DNA of 64,000 nt, taken from Nocardioides sp. T2.26MG-1 (GTDB lineage Bacteria; Actinomycetota; Actinomycetes; Propionibacteriales; Nocardioidaceae). Position numbers and translations under genes: made by a program. Numbering within the stretch: the stretch's first letter is position 1; every line of letters begins with the position of its first letter. Below, in pieces: positions 56,076 to 64,000 of this stretch. The notes under the pieces were generated by a model. The model ran no database searches. It worked only from the letters and a program-made list of their open reading frames with translations, and had not been told where the DNA came from. The stretch is taken from the NCBI RefSeq assembly GCF_950101795.1, contig NZ_CATNLZ010000032.1:372001-436000 (forward strand), given 5' to 3'.

Positions 56076-57048
56076 CCATGATCCCGTTCTCCCGCCGCCA
56101 GCGGTTCATCACCCGTTCCCGGCCGGCCTCGGAGTACAGCGAGTTGTCCACCAGTCGTCGCCATCGTCGGAGCCGGCTGCCAAGGTGGCGGCGGCCAAGT
56201 GCCCGATCGATCTCGTGCATCACCACCGCTGGGTGGTTCAAGAGGTCGTCGAGCGCGTACCCGTGGCGGGAGTACGGCGAGTCCGCCCAGCCACGCTCAC
56301 GGCGCATGTCCACTCGGTGCTGGTCCTTGTCGCGATGATGCTCGCCGTCGTACTCGTGCAGCCGCGTGGTGCCGGTCACCAGCAGGTCCGCGCGGCCGAG
56401 GAACGTGCCGCGGTCATCGAAGAGCTCCACCTGGGGTTCGACTGGGACATCGATCGCCTTGTGAAAGACCCGCATGACGCTCTCTCCTTCCGACTCGCTC
56501 TTCGAGGTGGCCTCGCGGTAGGCCGGACGAAGCATCCGGACACCCGGTCGCCGGCTCGCGAGCAGCTTCTCCATGCGCTCCGGGTCCAGCTCGCCCTTCC
56601 GCAGGGCGGAGTCGATGACGACGACCAGGTCCACGTGGCCGAGATCCCGCGCCATCCTCAGGAGGATCTCCTCGGCGGCCTCCACGGGGAGATCGACTCG
56701 CTTGATGGGGTTGCGTTCCCGCACCAGCCGGGAGCAGATCAGCCCGTGCCGGCGTGGGCGAGGATCTTTCTGGTTCACGGCGACGAAGATCGGCACCTGC
56801 TCGGGAAGCTTCGGGAGCTGCCATCCCAGCAACCGCGCCGCCGTGATGTGGGTGAACACCGCCGACTTCGGCAGAACGAGGAGATATGCCTCGAGCTCGC
56901 GGGCGAACTCCTGGTCCTGGGTCAGGTCGTCGCGCAGTCGAAGGTAGAGCCCGTGGCTGACGCGCTGGTGGCCGACGAGTCGCACCTGCCCGCGGATCGG
57001 CTTGTCCTTGTCCTTGTCCTTGTCCTTGTCCTTGTCCTTCTTTCCCAT
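56056..57048 (-). CDS. AbiEi/DUF559-like protein with KD-repeat N-terminus
   Basis: The ~330-residue protein begins MGKK and then six lysine-aspartate pairs, encoded by six copies of AAGGAC. Residues ~20-110 resemble the winged-helix region of AbiEi antitoxins (FTHITAARLLGWQLP). The C-terminal part (EPQVELFDDRGTFLGRADLL, HEYDGEHHRDKDQHRVDMRRERG) resembles DUF559/Vsr-like nucleases. Inverted repeats of one family flank it on both sides. Either a lone defence-type antitoxin or a nuclease is possible. GTG 57066 is an alternative start. Confidence 0.72.
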   Translation of the reverse strand: MGKKDKDKDKDKDKDKPIRGQVRLVGHQRVSHGLYLRLRDDLTQDQEFARELEAYLLVLPKSAVFTHITAARLLGWQLPKLPEQVPIFVAVNQKDPRPRRHGLICSRLVRERNPIKRVDLPVEAAEEILLRMARDLGHVDLVVVIDSALRKGELDPERMEKLLASRRPGVRMLRPAYREATSKSESEGESVMRVFHKAIDVPVEPQVELFDDRGTFLGRADLLVTGTTRLHEYDGEHHRDKDQHRVDMRRERGWADSPYSRHGYALDDLLNHPAVVMHEIDRALGRRHLGSRLRRWRRLVDNSLYSEAGRERVMNRWRRENGIMDWSRTA

Positions 57049-57131
57049 GACGGCCAGGTTGCGCACCCCGGCCGGTGCCCAAACCGGTGCCTCAGAGGGC
57101 TGTGGATGACGCCGCGGGCGCCGATGAACGC

Positions 57132-57188
57132 GGTTTGGTCACCAACGACAGAGGTCCGAGTTGGATGTCTGTCGTTGGTGACCAAACC
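57132..57188. repeat. Inverted repeat of the TTTGGTCACCAACGACA family, copy c
   Basis: Perfect 21-base arms (57132-57152 and 57168-57188) surround a 15-base loop. It is the longest copy in the window and lies upstream of the AbiEi/DUF559-like gene. With the hairpin at 57321 it occupies the 320-base gap 57067-57386, where no gene is seen. Confidence 0.88.
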
Positions 57189-57320
57189 ACAAGGAAGAGG
57201 GGCAGCCGGGAGGCCGGCGGGGCGACCGGGGGTCGTTCTCGCCCCTGGGCGCCGGCGCGCAGGGAGAGGCAGACTCGGACGTCGGCTCGGGGTCACGTCG
57301 CCCGAGGCGAACGCAGCCAA

Positions 57321-57354
57321 CGGTCCACGGGCCCGGAATCAGGCCCGTGGACCG
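57321..57354 (-). terminator. 13-bp hairpin after the collagen-like gene
   Basis: CGGTCCACGGGCC and GGCCCGTGGACCG flank an 8-base loop, 33 bases beyond the stop of the minus-strand collagen-like gene. Position and strength fit a transcription terminator, though no T-run follows. Confidence 0.6.
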
Positions 57355-57386
57355 AATCCGCGGTGGAGCGCAGGCGTGGGTCGTGG

Positions 57387-57992
57387 TCAGCCGGCGCAGA
57401 TCACGGTCACCTTGGCGGAGTAGGTCGTGGTGCCGTCGTTGCGCACCGAACCCATCCAACCGGTCGCGGAGCCGTGCTGGCCGTCGGTCATGCCGATCGG
57501 GCGGCTGCTGGACGGGTTGGTCCCGAACACGGGAGTCGACTGGGTGACCGTCATCGTCAGCACGTTGCCCGGGTCGACGCCTCCGCCGATCGCCTCCATC
57601 CCCGCGGGGCACTGGACGATCGCGGCATCGAAGCTGCCGGCCGCGACCGGCGAGGTGGAGCGGATCACGCTCACCGTGTCCACCGGCCCGGGGACGCCCT
57701 GCGGGCCGGCAGGTCCGGGCGGTCCGGCCGGTCCTTCGACCCCGGCAGGAAGCTCACCGGGTGCGAAGTCGCCGGCGATGAGTGAACCGTCCTTGACCTT
57801 GGCGGTGGTGACCGAGCTTGCGCCGAGGTCGGCGGTCTTCACCTGGCCGTTGACGATGTGGGGCGAGCGGACGCTGTTCTTGGCCAGCGTCACCGCGGCG
57901 TAGGAGGTGCCGCCCATGGCGATCATGAGAGCGAGGAGGGCGACCAGCATGGCCGGCGAGGGCACCAGCCGTCGGACGAGCGAGCGTGACAT
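57387..57992 (-). CDS. Secreted protein with short collagen-like stretch
   Basis: The 201-residue protein has a signal peptide (LVALLALMIAMGGTSYA). A region of short repeats follows (VNGQVKTADLGASSVTTAKVKDGSL), then a brief collagen-like run of Gly-Pro triplets near residues 86-102, then a C-terminal beta-rich domain with two cysteines. Such actinobacterial surface proteins are common but unassigned. It interrupts the usual prcA-pafA neighbourhood together with the AbiEi-like gene. A 7-bp inverted repeat (CTCTGGA / TCCAGAG) lies just upstream of its start. Confidence 0.8.
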   Translation of the reverse strand: MSRSLVRRLVPSPAMLVALLALMIAMGGTSYAAVTLAKNSVRSPHIVNGQVKTADLGASSVTTAKVKDGSLIAGDFAPGELPAGVEGPAGPPGPAGPQGVPGPVDTVSVIRSTSPVAAGSFDAAIVQCPAGMEAIGGGVDPGNVLTMTVTQSTPVFGTNPSSSRPIGMTDGQHGSATGWMGSVRNDGTTTYSAKVTVICAG

Positions 57993-58090
57993 GGGGTTCC
58001 GCCTCTCTGGAGCTGTCCTCTCCAGAGTCCTCCTGCCCCGCGGGGCCGCGGCGGTTTCCGGCAGTCTCGTGCGTCACGTCTGGCGGGTGG

Positions 58091-58891
58091 TCAACTGACC
58101 GGCGGTGCCACCGGGGGCTCGTTGTCGCCGGCGGCGTCGGCGGCGTCGGCGGCCGGTTCGGCGGGCGGCTCGGGGGCGTGCGCGGTCGGGCCGCGCTCGC
58201 CGAGGAGCTCCTCGAGCCGGGCCGGGCGCAGCCGGCTGAACTTGCGCGGCTGGCTGCGGTTGCGGTCGAGCACGGCGACCTCGAGGTCCTCCACGGGGAT
58301 CACCCGGTCCTCGGCGTCGGAGGTGTGGCCGAGCGCGGCGACCGCGATCCGGAGCGCGTCGGCGAGGGAGGCACCCTCGGCATACCGCTCCTTGAGGTAC
58401 GTCGCCACCACGTCGGCGGCGCCGCCCATCACCGCGAACCCGTGCTCGTCGGCGACCTGCCCGTCGTAGGTGAGCCGGTAGAGCTGGTCGTCGGCGGCGG
58501 CGTCACCGATCTCGGCGACGAACAGCTCCACCTCGTAGGGCTTCTCTCCGCCGCTCGAGAAGATCGTGCCGAGCGTCTGGGCGTAGGCGTTGGCCAGCCC
58601 ACGGCCGGTGACGTCACGGCGGTCGTAGGCGTAGCCGCGCATGTCGGCCAGCCGGACGCCGGCGATCCGGAGGTTCTCGAACTCGTTGTAGCGACCCACC
58701 GCGGCGAACGCGATCCGGTCGTAGATCTCCGAGACCTTGTGCAGCGCCTGGGAGGGGTTCTCGGAGACGAACAGGATGCCGTCGGCGTACTGCACGGCCA
58801 CCACCGACCGACCGCGGGCGATCCCCTTGCGGGCGAAGTCGGCCCGGTCCTTCATCAGCTGCTCGGGCGAGACGTAGAAAGGCATGCTCAT
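58091..58891 (-). CDS. prcA: Proteasome subunit alpha
   Basis: The 266-residue subunit forms the outer rings of the 20S proteasome. The N-terminal gate sequence [38 protein letters not shown] is typical, and VFAENPSQ-like and [12 protein letters not shown] segments follow. The acidic, alanine-rich tail ends in PPVS. ATG 58891 is chosen with GGAAGG upstream; GTG 58903 overlaps the prcB end. It should bind Arc/Mpa through pockets between alpha subunits. Confidence 0.95.
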   Translation of the reverse strand: MSMPFYVSPEQLMKDRADFARKGIARGRSVVAVQYADGILFVSENPSQALHKVSEIYDRIAFAAVGRYNEFENLRIAGVRLADMRGYAYDRRDVTGRGLANAYAQTLGTIFSSGGEKPYEVELFVAEIGDAAADDQLYRLTYDGQVADEHGFAVMGGAADVVATYLKERYAEGASLADALRIAVAALGHTSDAEDRVIPVEDLEVAVLDRNRSQPRKFSRLRPARLEELLGERGPTAHAPEPPAEPAADAADAAGDNEPPVAPPVS

Positions 58892-58895
58892 CGGG

Positions 58896-59759
58896 TCACG
58901 CACCTTCCGTCGTCTGGGCCACGGGCTGGGCCGTCAGCGGGGCGTTGGGGCCGTCGGGGCTGCTCATCCGGCCGGCGATCACCCGGTCGGCGATCGCGGC
59001 CACCTCGGAGTCGGGCATCCGGCGACCGCCCTCGGCGGTCATCACCTGGACGACCGGGAAGATCCGGCGGGTCACGTCCGGCCCGCCGGTGGCGGAGTCG
59101 TCGTCAGCGGCGTCGTACAGCGCCTCCACGACGGCCTGCACGGTCTGCTCGGCGGACAGGTCGGCGCGGTAGAGCTTCTTCAGCGAGCCACGGGCGAACA
59201 GCGAGCCCGAGCCGACCGAGTGGAACGCGGTCTCCTCGTAGCGGCCGCCAGTGACGTCGTAGCTGAAGATCCGGCCCTGGTCGGCGGCGAGGTCGAAGCC
59301 GGCGAAGAGGGGTACGACGGCGAGGCCCTGCATCGCCATCCCGAGGTTGGAGCGGATCAGTGCCGCGAGCCGGTTGGCCTTGCCGTCCATCGAGAGCGTG
59401 CTGCCCTCGATCTTCTCGTAGTGCTCGAGCTCGGTCTGGAACAGGCGCACCATCTCCACCGCGAGACCGGCGGACCCGGCGATGCCGACCGCGGAGAACT
59501 CGTCCGCGGGGAAGACCTTCTCGATGTCGCGCTGGGCAATGATGTTGCCCATCGTGGCGCGCCGGTCACCAGCCATCACCACGCCGCCGGGGAAGGTGGC
59601 GGCCACGATCGTCGTGCCGTGCGGTGCGAGGTCCCCGGCATGGCCCTGGGGCACGGCCCGGCGGCCCGGCAGCAGGTCGGGTGCCTGCTCGGCGAGGAAG
59701 TCGGAGAACGACGCTGAGCCCGGCTGCAGGAACGCGGCCGGGAGGCGGGGGTCGGTCAA
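58896..59759 (-). CDS. prcB: Proteasome subunit beta
   Basis: The 287-residue precursor carries a ~48-residue propeptide ending in HG; self-cleavage exposes Thr49 ([23 protein letters not shown]) as the catalytic N-terminal threonine. The aspartate in MAGDRR and the lysine in DIEKVF complete the active site. The TTG start at 59759 lies three bases after the pup stop, so translation is coupled. Confidence 0.95.
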   Translation of the reverse strand: MTDPRLPAAFLQPGSASFSDFLAEQAPDLLPGRRAVPQGHAGDLAPHGTTIVAATFPGGVVMAGDRRATMGNIIAQRDIEKVFPADEFSAVGIAGSAGLAVEMVRLFQTELEHYEKIEGSTLSMDGKANRLAALIRSNLGMAMQGLAVVPLFAGFDLAADQGRIFSYDVTGGRYEETAFHSVGSGSLFARGSLKKLYRADLSAEQTVQAVVEALYDAADDDSATGGPDVTRRIFPVVQVMTAEGGRRMPDSEVAAIADRVIAGRMSSPDGPNAPLTAQPVAQTTEGA

Positions 59760-59762
59760 GGC

Positions 59763-59960
59763 CTACTCCCCGCCCTTCTGGATGAACGACTTCACGAAGT
59801 CCTCGGCGTTGGTCTCGAGCACGTCGTCGATCTCGTCGAGGATGTCGTCCACGTCGCTGTCGAGGGCTTCCTTGCGCTCGGCCACGTCGGTCTCGGGGGC
59901 GGTCTCGACCGCCTCCTCGGTCTCCGAGGACTTGCGAGGTTGCTTCTGCTCCTGTGCCAT
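59763..59960 (-). CDS. pup: Prokaryotic ubiquitin-like protein Pup
   Basis: The 65-residue disordered, acidic tag protein begins [10 protein letters not shown] and ends [20 protein letters not shown], very close to other Pups. The last residue is glutamate, not glutamine, so PafA can use it without prior deamidation. The helical [12 protein letters not shown] segment is the Arc/Mpa- and PafA-binding part. GTG 59966 would add two residues. It lies directly before prcB. Confidence 0.97.
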   Translation of the reverse strand: MAQEQKQPRKSSETEEAVETAPETDVAERKEALDSDVDDILDEIDDVLETNAEDFVKSFIQKGGE

Positions 59961-59968
59961 ACCCACAC

Positions 59969-60075
59969 CCTATCGAGCGAGCAGTGACCGCGAGGGACGA
60001 GCGGTCGCGTGGGCGAGCGAAGATTGAGCAAGCGCCGCGACCGAGGCACGAGGTCGCGATGCGCGCGTCGAAATC
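59969..60075. repeat. Two degenerate copies of the GTCGAGTAGC repeat before pup
   Basis: One copy (about 60022-60075) runs from GATTGAGC to GTCGAAATC with an intact inner stem GCGACC / GGTCGC around GAGGCACGA and covers the dop stop. A second (about 59969-60022) has GACCGC / GCGGTC around GAGGGACGA. Together they fill the 107-base gap between dop and pup, where the pup promoter or a processing site could be. Confidence 0.6.
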
Positions 60076-61582
60076 AGCGGGTGAGAGCGGTGAACAACTC
60101 CTCGGCCGTCTCACAGCGGTCGAGCAGGTCGCCCACGTGGGCCTTGCTGCCGCGCAGCGGGTCGATGGTCGGCACCCGCTGCAGGGACTCGCGGCCGGGC
60201 AGGTCGAAGATCACCGAGTCCCAGGAGGCGGCGGCGACGTGGTCGGCGTACTTCTCCAGGCAGCGGCCCCGGAAGTAGGCGCGGGTGTCCTCCGGCGGGT
60301 CGTGCATCGCCGACTCGACCACGGCGTCGTCGAGCAGTCGCTCGATGCGGCCCCCGGCGACCAGGCGGTGGTAGAGGCCCTTCTCGGGGCGGATGTCGGA
60401 GTACTGGTAGTCGATGACCTGCAGCTTCGCGTCGTCCCAGGCGAGTCCGTCGCGCTGCCGGTACTGCTCGATCAGCTTGAGCTTCGCGACCCAGTCGAGC
60501 TCACGGGCGCACAGCATCGGGTCGCGCTCGAGCCGGTCGAGGACGGACTCCCAGCGGGTCAGCACGTCGCGCGTCTGGGCGTCCGCGTCGTCGCCGTAGC
60601 GGTCCTCCACGAACTTGCGGGCCAGGTCGAGGTACTCCAGCTGCAGCTGGATCGCGGTCAGCCTGCGGCCGTCGGTGAGCGGCACGGTGTGGCGCAGGGT
60701 GGGGTCGTGGGAGATCGCGCGGAGGCCGGCCACCGACCCGTCGACGGTGAGGTCGCTGGTGATGAACCGGTCCTCGATCATCGCCAGCACCAGCGCGGTG
60801 GTGCCGACCTTGAGGTACGTCGCGACCTCCGAGAGGTTGGCGTCCCCGATGATCACGTGCAGCCGCCGGTACTTCTCCGGATCGGCGTGCGGCTCGTCGC
60901 GGGTGTTGATGATCGGCCGCTTGAGCGTGGTCTCGAGCCCGACCTCGACCTCGAAGAAGTCGGCCCGCTGGCTGATCTGGAACCCGTCCTCGCGCCCGTC
61001 CTGGCCGATCCCGACCCGGCCGGCGCCGCAGAAGACCTGGCGGCTGACGAAGAACGGCGTCAGGTGCCGCACGATGTCGCCGAACGGCGTCGAGCGGCGC
61101 ATCAGGTAGTTCTCGTGGGCGCCGTACGACGCGCCCTTGTTGTCGGTGTTGTTCTTGTAGAGCACGATCTGCGGGCCGCCGGGGAGCTGAGCGGCCCGGC
61201 GGGCCGCGTCGAGCATGACCTGCTCCCCCGCCTTGTCCCACCGGACGATGTCGAGCGGCGTGGTCACCTCGGGCGTGGAGTACTCCGGGTGGGCGTGGTC
61301 GACGTATAGCCGGGCTCCGTTGGTGAGGATCACGTTGGCCAGGCCCATGTCCTCGTCGGTGAGCTGGGTCGGGTCCGCGACCTGGCGGGACATGTCGAAG
61401 CCGCGGGCGTCGCGCAGCGGCGACTCCTCCTCGAAGTCCCACCGGGCTCGGCGCGCCTTCACCGTCGACGACGCGTAGGCGTTGACGACCTGGGAGGAGG
61501 CGACCATCGGGTTGGCCAGGGGCTGGCCCTGCACGGCGATGCCGTACTCCACCTCGGTCCCCATCACCCGGCGCACGCTCAT
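60074..61582 (-). CDS. dop: Deamidase/depupylase of Pup
   Basis: This 502-residue relative of PafA has [14 protein letters not shown] at the N-terminus. The Dop-loop follows ([16 protein letters not shown], about 48-64), which distinguishes it from Paf[15 protein letters not shown] holds the catalytic aspartate and [27 protein letters not shown] the conserved core. It removes Pup from targets, and in GGQ organisms also deamidates Pup; here Pup ends in Glu, so depupylation should be its main task. Confidence 0.96.
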   Translation of the reverse strand: MSVRRVMGTEVEYGIAVQGQPLANPMVASSQVVNAYASSTVKARRARWDFEEESPLRDARGFDMSRQVADPTQLTDEDMGLANVILTNGARLYVDHAHPEYSTPEVTTPLDIVRWDKAGEQVMLDAARRAAQLPGGPQIVLYKNNTDNKGASYGAHENYLMRRSTPFGDIVRHLTPFFVSRQVFCGAGRVGIGQDGREDGFQISQRADFFEVEVGLETTLKRPIINTRDEPHADPEKYRRLHVIIGDANLSEVATYLKVGTTALVLAMIEDRFITSDLTVDGSVAGLRAISHDPTLRHTVPLTDGRRLTAIQLQLEYLDLARKFVEDRYGDDADAQTRDVLTRWESVLDRLERDPMLCARELDWVAKLKLIEQYRQRDGLAWDDAKLQVIDYQYSDIRPEKGLYHRLVAGGRIERLLDDAVVESAMHDPPEDTRAYFRGRCLEKYADHVAAASWDSVIFDLPGRESLQRVPTIDPLRGSKAHVGDLLDRCETAEELFTALTR

Positions 61583-61624
61583 GCTTCGAGCGTACGCGAG
61601 TGGAACACGTCCTACTCTCGGGGT

Positions 61625-62248
61625 ATGGGCTACTGGACCGATCGTGTCTTACCTCGACTCACGGAGCGAACCCTGTCGACGCCCGACATCCGGCGCCTGC
61701 GCGCCGAGGTGTGCGCCGGGCTGCACGGCCGGGTGCTGGAGATCGGCTTCGGCACCGGGCTCAACATCCCGGTCTACCCGGCCGTGGTCGACCAGGTCGA
61801 CGCCGTCGAGCCCACCGACGTCGCCTGGGAGATGTCGGCACGCCGGCGAGCCGGGTCCCGGGTGCCGATCGAGCGGACCGGGCTCGACGGGGAGCGCCTC
61901 GCGGCGGCCGACGGGCAGTACGACGCCGTGCTGTCGACGTTCTCGCTGTGCACCATCCCCGACGTCGAGCGCGCGTTGCGCGAGGTCCGTCGGGTGCTGC
62001 GGCCGGGCGGGTCGTTCCACTTCGCCGAGCACGGACTCGCCCCGGACCGGCGGGTCGAGCGGTGGCAGCATCGCCTCGACCCCCTGCAGCGGCGGCTCGG
62101 CGGCGGCTGCCACCTCAGCCGCGACATCCCCGGCCTGGTCGCCGGCTCCGGTCTCGACGTGGTCGAGGTGGCGGCGGCGTACCTGCCCGGGCCGCTGGTC
62201 AGCAGGCCGTGGACACACGGCTTCGTCGGCCGCGCCGTCAAACGATGA
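61625..62248 (+). CDS. Class I SAM-dependent methyltransferase
   Basis: The 207-residue enzyme has motif [16 protein letters not shown] near residue 37, [12 protein letters not shown] near 60 and [18 protein letters not shown] near 130. This is the UbiE/YecO-like group that methylates small molecules. Its stop overlaps the YbaK gene start (ATGA). The pair lies divergent to dop, inside the proteasome locus. Confidence 0.88.
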   Translation: MGYWTDRVLPRLTERTLSTPDIRRLRAEVCAGLHGRVLEIGFGTGLNIPVYPAVVDQVDAVEPTDVAWEMSARRRAGSRVPIERTGLDGERLAAADGQYDAVLSTFSLCTIPDVERALREVRRVLRPGGSFHFAEHGLAPDRRVERWQHRLDPLQRRLGGGCHLSRDIPGLVAGSGLDVVEVAAAYLPGPLVSRPWTHGFVGRAVKR

Positions 62249-62718
62249 GCGAGGCAGGCCCCGACCGCGTGGTGGCGGCCGCCGACGAGCTCGGGCTCGC
62301 CCACACCGTCACCCGGCACGGGCCGGTCCGCTCCCTGGAGGAGGCGGCCGCGGCGCGCGGCGTCACACCGCACCAGCTGCTCAAGACCATGGTGGTGCGC
62401 GTCCGCGACGGGGACCACCGGTTCGTGCTGGTGCCCGGCGACCGGGAGATCGCCTGGCCCAAGCTCCGGGCGCTGCTCGGCGTGAACCGGATCTCGATGC
62501 CGAGCGCGGACGCGGCGTACGAGGTCACCGGCTACGTGCGCGGGACGATCACCCCGCTGGGCAGCGCCACGCCGTTGCCGGTGATCGCGGACGCGTCGAT
62601 CGCGGGTGTGGTGAGCATCGGCGGCGGGGCGCCGGGCGTGGCGCTGACCGTCGACGCGGGCGAGCTGATCGCGGCGCTGGGCGCGACGGTCGCCGACGTC
62701 ACCGACGACAGTCGTTGA
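62245..62718 (+). CDS. YbaK/ProX-type aminoacyl-tRNA deacylase-like protein
   Basis: The 157-residue protein has the YbaK fold pattern: SLEEAAAARGVTPHQLLKTMVVRV near 28-51, PGDREIAWPKLRALLGVNRISM near 64 and GYVRGTITPLGSATPLPVIADAS near 95. It lacks the INS-type extras. Members hydrolyse wrongly charged tRNAs such as Cys-tRNAPro or Ala-tRNAPro. It is translationally coupled to the methyltransferase. Confidence 0.87.
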   Translation: MSEAGPDRVVAAADELGLAHTVTRHGPVRSLEEAAAARGVTPHQLLKTMVVRVRDGDHRFVLVPGDREIAWPKLRALLGVNRISMPSADAAYEVTGYVRGTITPLGSATPLPVIADASIAGVVSIGGGAPGVALTVDAGELIAALGATVADVTDDSR

Positions 62719-62721
62719 CCG

Positions 62722-62904
62722 TCACATCCGGGTGCCGCCCGGCCGCTGTCCCTCACGATGGATGTGGGCCTGGTTCATCGCTCGCCCCCGGGCGGCCTCG
62801 GCCGCGCCGTCAGGGCGCCCGGCGATGCGCTTGGAGCGCCCGCTGCTCCACCAGGCCAGCGCGAACAGTACGACGGCGACCGCGAGAACGATGATCCAGA
62901 ACAT
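62722..62904 (-). CDS. Small single-pass membrane protein
   Basis: The 60-residue protein has one N-terminal membrane helix (FWIIVLAVAVVLFALAWW) and a basic, glycine-rich cytoplasmic tail. No family is recognised. It lies between the arc/mpa 3' region and the YbaK gene, with a dispersed inverted repeat upstream. Confidence 0.65.
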   Translation of the reverse strand: MFWIIVLAVAVVLFALAWWSSGRSKRIAGRPDGAAEAARGRAMNQAHIHREGQRPGGTRM

Positions 62905-63010
62905 GTGACGACTCCCCCGAGCTGGTGGGCGGGTGGGTCCCGACCTGCTTCGAGGCTAGGGCCTGGGCCCGAGTCTCGGAAGGGTGTCGGCCCCGGTGCC
63001 TGCGGCTTGC

Positions 63011-63067
63011 GGTTTGGTCACCAACGACGGATGGAATCGCTCCCATCGTGCCGTTGGTGACCAAACC
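63011..63067. repeat. Inverted repeat of the TTTGGTCACCAACG family, copy d
   Basis: Perfect 16-base arms GGTTTGGTCACCAACG (63011-63026) and complement (63052-63067) flank 25 bases that contain a further GATGG / CCATC pair. It lies 44 bases after the arc stop and could end that transcript. Confidence 0.85.
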
Positions 63068-63110
63068 ACCTGGGTCGGCTCAGCGCCGGCGTGCCGGCCG
63101 GGGCTCGGCC

Positions 63111-64000
63111 TCAGAGGTACTGGCCGGTGTTGGCGACCGTGTCGATCGAGCGGCCCGGCTCGGTGCCCTGCTTGCCGGTGATGAGCGTGCGGATGAACAC
63201 GATCCGCTCGCCCTTCTTGCCGGAGATGCGGGCCCAGTCGTCGGGGTTGGTGGTGTTGGGCAGGTCCTCGTTCTCCTTGAACTCGTCCACGCACGCCTGC
63301 AGCAGGTGCGAGACCCGCAGGCCGTGCTGGTCGTGGTCGAGGAAGTCCTTGATCGCCATCTTCTTCGCGCGGTCGACGATGTTCTGGATCATCGCGCCGG
63401 AGTTGAAGTCCTTGAAGTACAGGACCTCCTTGTCGCCGTTCGCATAGGTCACCTCGAGGAAGCGGTTCTCCTCGGTCTCGGTGTACATCCGCTCGACGGT
63501 CGCCCGGATCATCCCGGCCACGCAGGCCTCACGGTCGCCGCCGAACTCGGCGAGGTCGTCGGCGTGCAGCGGCAGGCTGGTGAGGAGATACTTGCTGAAG
63601 ATGTCGCGCGCCGACTCGGCGTCGGGACGCTCGATCTTGATCTTCACGTCGAGGCGTCCGGGGCGCAGGATCGCCGGGTCGATCATGTCCTCGCGGTTGG
63701 AGGCGCCGATGACCAGCACGTTCTCGAGGAGCTCGACGCCGTCGATCTCGCTGAGCAGCTGCGGGACGATCGTGTTCTCGACATCCGACGAGACCCCGGA
63801 GCCGCGGGTGCGGAACAGGGAGTCCATCTCGTCGAAGAACACGATGACCGGGGTGCCGCCGCTCGCCTTCTCGCGGGCCCGCTGGAAGACCAGCCGGATG
63901 TGCCGCTCGGTCTCGCCGACGTACTTGTTGAGCAGCTCGGGACCCTTGATGTTGAGGAAGTAGGACTTCCCCTCCTGGCCGGTCTTGGCCGCGACCTTCT
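63111..64000 (-). CDS. arc: Proteasome-associated AAA ATPase (Mpa/ARC), N-terminal part outside window
   Basis: About 296 residues of the C-terminal half are visible and the frame leaves the window at the right edge. [16 protein letters not shown] is the Walker B region and [25 protein letters not shown] the second region of homology. The protein ends in the proteasome-docking motif GQYL. It recognises pupylated proteins, unfolds them and feeds them into PrcBA. The Walker A and coiled-coil parts lie beyond 64000. Confidence 0.95.
   Translation of the reverse strand, partial: KVAAKTGQEGKSYFLNIKGPELLNKYVGETERHIRLVFQRAREKASGGTPVIVFFDEMDSLFRTRGSGVSSDVENTIVPQLLSEIDGVELLENVLVIGASNREDMIDPAILRPGRLDVKIKIERPDAESARDIFSKYLLTSLPLHADDLAEFGGDREACVAGMIRATVERMYTETEENRFLEVTYANGDKEVLYFKDFNSGAMIQNIVDRAKKMAIKDFLDHDQHGLRVSHLLQACVDEFKENEDLPNTTNPDDWARISGKKGERIVFIRTLITGKQGTEPGRSIDTVANTGQYL

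Noticed and set aside
52802..56338. 1178-residue plus-strand frame
   Set aside because: It spans pafB, the FKBP gene and pafA on the other strand. Its composition is typical of GC-driven antisense frames.
44810..63067. Repeats considered as a CRISPR array
   Set aside because: Copies are kilobases apart, lie at gene ends and are inverted pairs, not direct repeats with regular spacers; no cas genes are present.

Overview
The window is very GC-rich, uses GTG and TTG starts freely and packs its genes densely, with many ATGA, GTGA and TTGA stop/start overlaps. Together with a complete pupylation-proteasome locus, rbpA, an F420-type luciferase-like oxidoreductase and dispersed short palindromic repeats, this points to an actinomycete of the Nocardioides type (Nocardioidaceae). 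The taxonomic call is inference from gene content and style. No rRNA, tRNA, CRISPR array, phage or transposase gene was seen.

Layout. 1-17 kb: a partial aminopeptidase N, an S55-like secreted peptidase, an aminotransferase of the cysteine desulfurase fold, a secreted beta-propeller, OsmC and SDR, a cyclophilin lipoprotein, a D-amino-acid lyase-like enzyme with an aldo-keto reductase, YhhN, an M50-like membrane peptidase, a luciferase-like oxidoreductase, an M14 peptidase, signal peptidase I and a Nudix-GNAT fusion. 16.6-18.2 kb: a small, less GC-rich, decayed islet (HAD remnant, internally deleted Nudix gene, DEDD exonuclease). 18-31 kb: an accessory-looking block with an HTH-membrane fusion, an ArsR-SRPBCC operon with a likely operator, an AraC-VOC-UvrA2 operon, two paralogous CxxC microproteins around a DinB-like gene, a PhoD-type phosphatase, a zinc alcohol dehydrogenase and an HTH-MurA fusion. 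31-37 kb: GDPD-MFS, rbpA behind a SigR-type promoter, FxsA, and ppm with lnt. 37-43 kb: a lysine aminomutase catabolic cluster, kdd-kamD-kamE-kal divergent from kamA, with an Lrp-family regulator nearby.

43-64 kb: a 5'-3' exonuclease, an internally deleted flavoprotein, then the minus-strand superlocus read from right to left: arc/mpa (partial), a small membrane protein, dop, pup, prcB, prcA, a collagen-like secreted protein, an AbiEi/DUF559-like protein, pafA, an FKBP lipoprotein, pafB, pafC, tatA, tatC, an unknown gene, a diacylglycerol kinase and a HelY-type helicase. Pup ends in Gly-Gly-Glu, so it should be ready for ligation by PafA. Dop would then act mainly as depupylase, Arc/Mpa would unfold, PrcBA would degrade, and PafB/PafC would be the WYL-type DNA-damage regulators.

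The most unexplained signal is non-coding. One family of inverted repeats is built on GGTTTGGTCACCAACGACA (four copies, 44.8-63.1 kb). A second family, of about 53 nt, is framed by GGTCGAGTAGC and GCGTATCGAGACC; its copies keep an internal stem by compensatory changes. Copies of both families reach into the 3' ends of coding genes.
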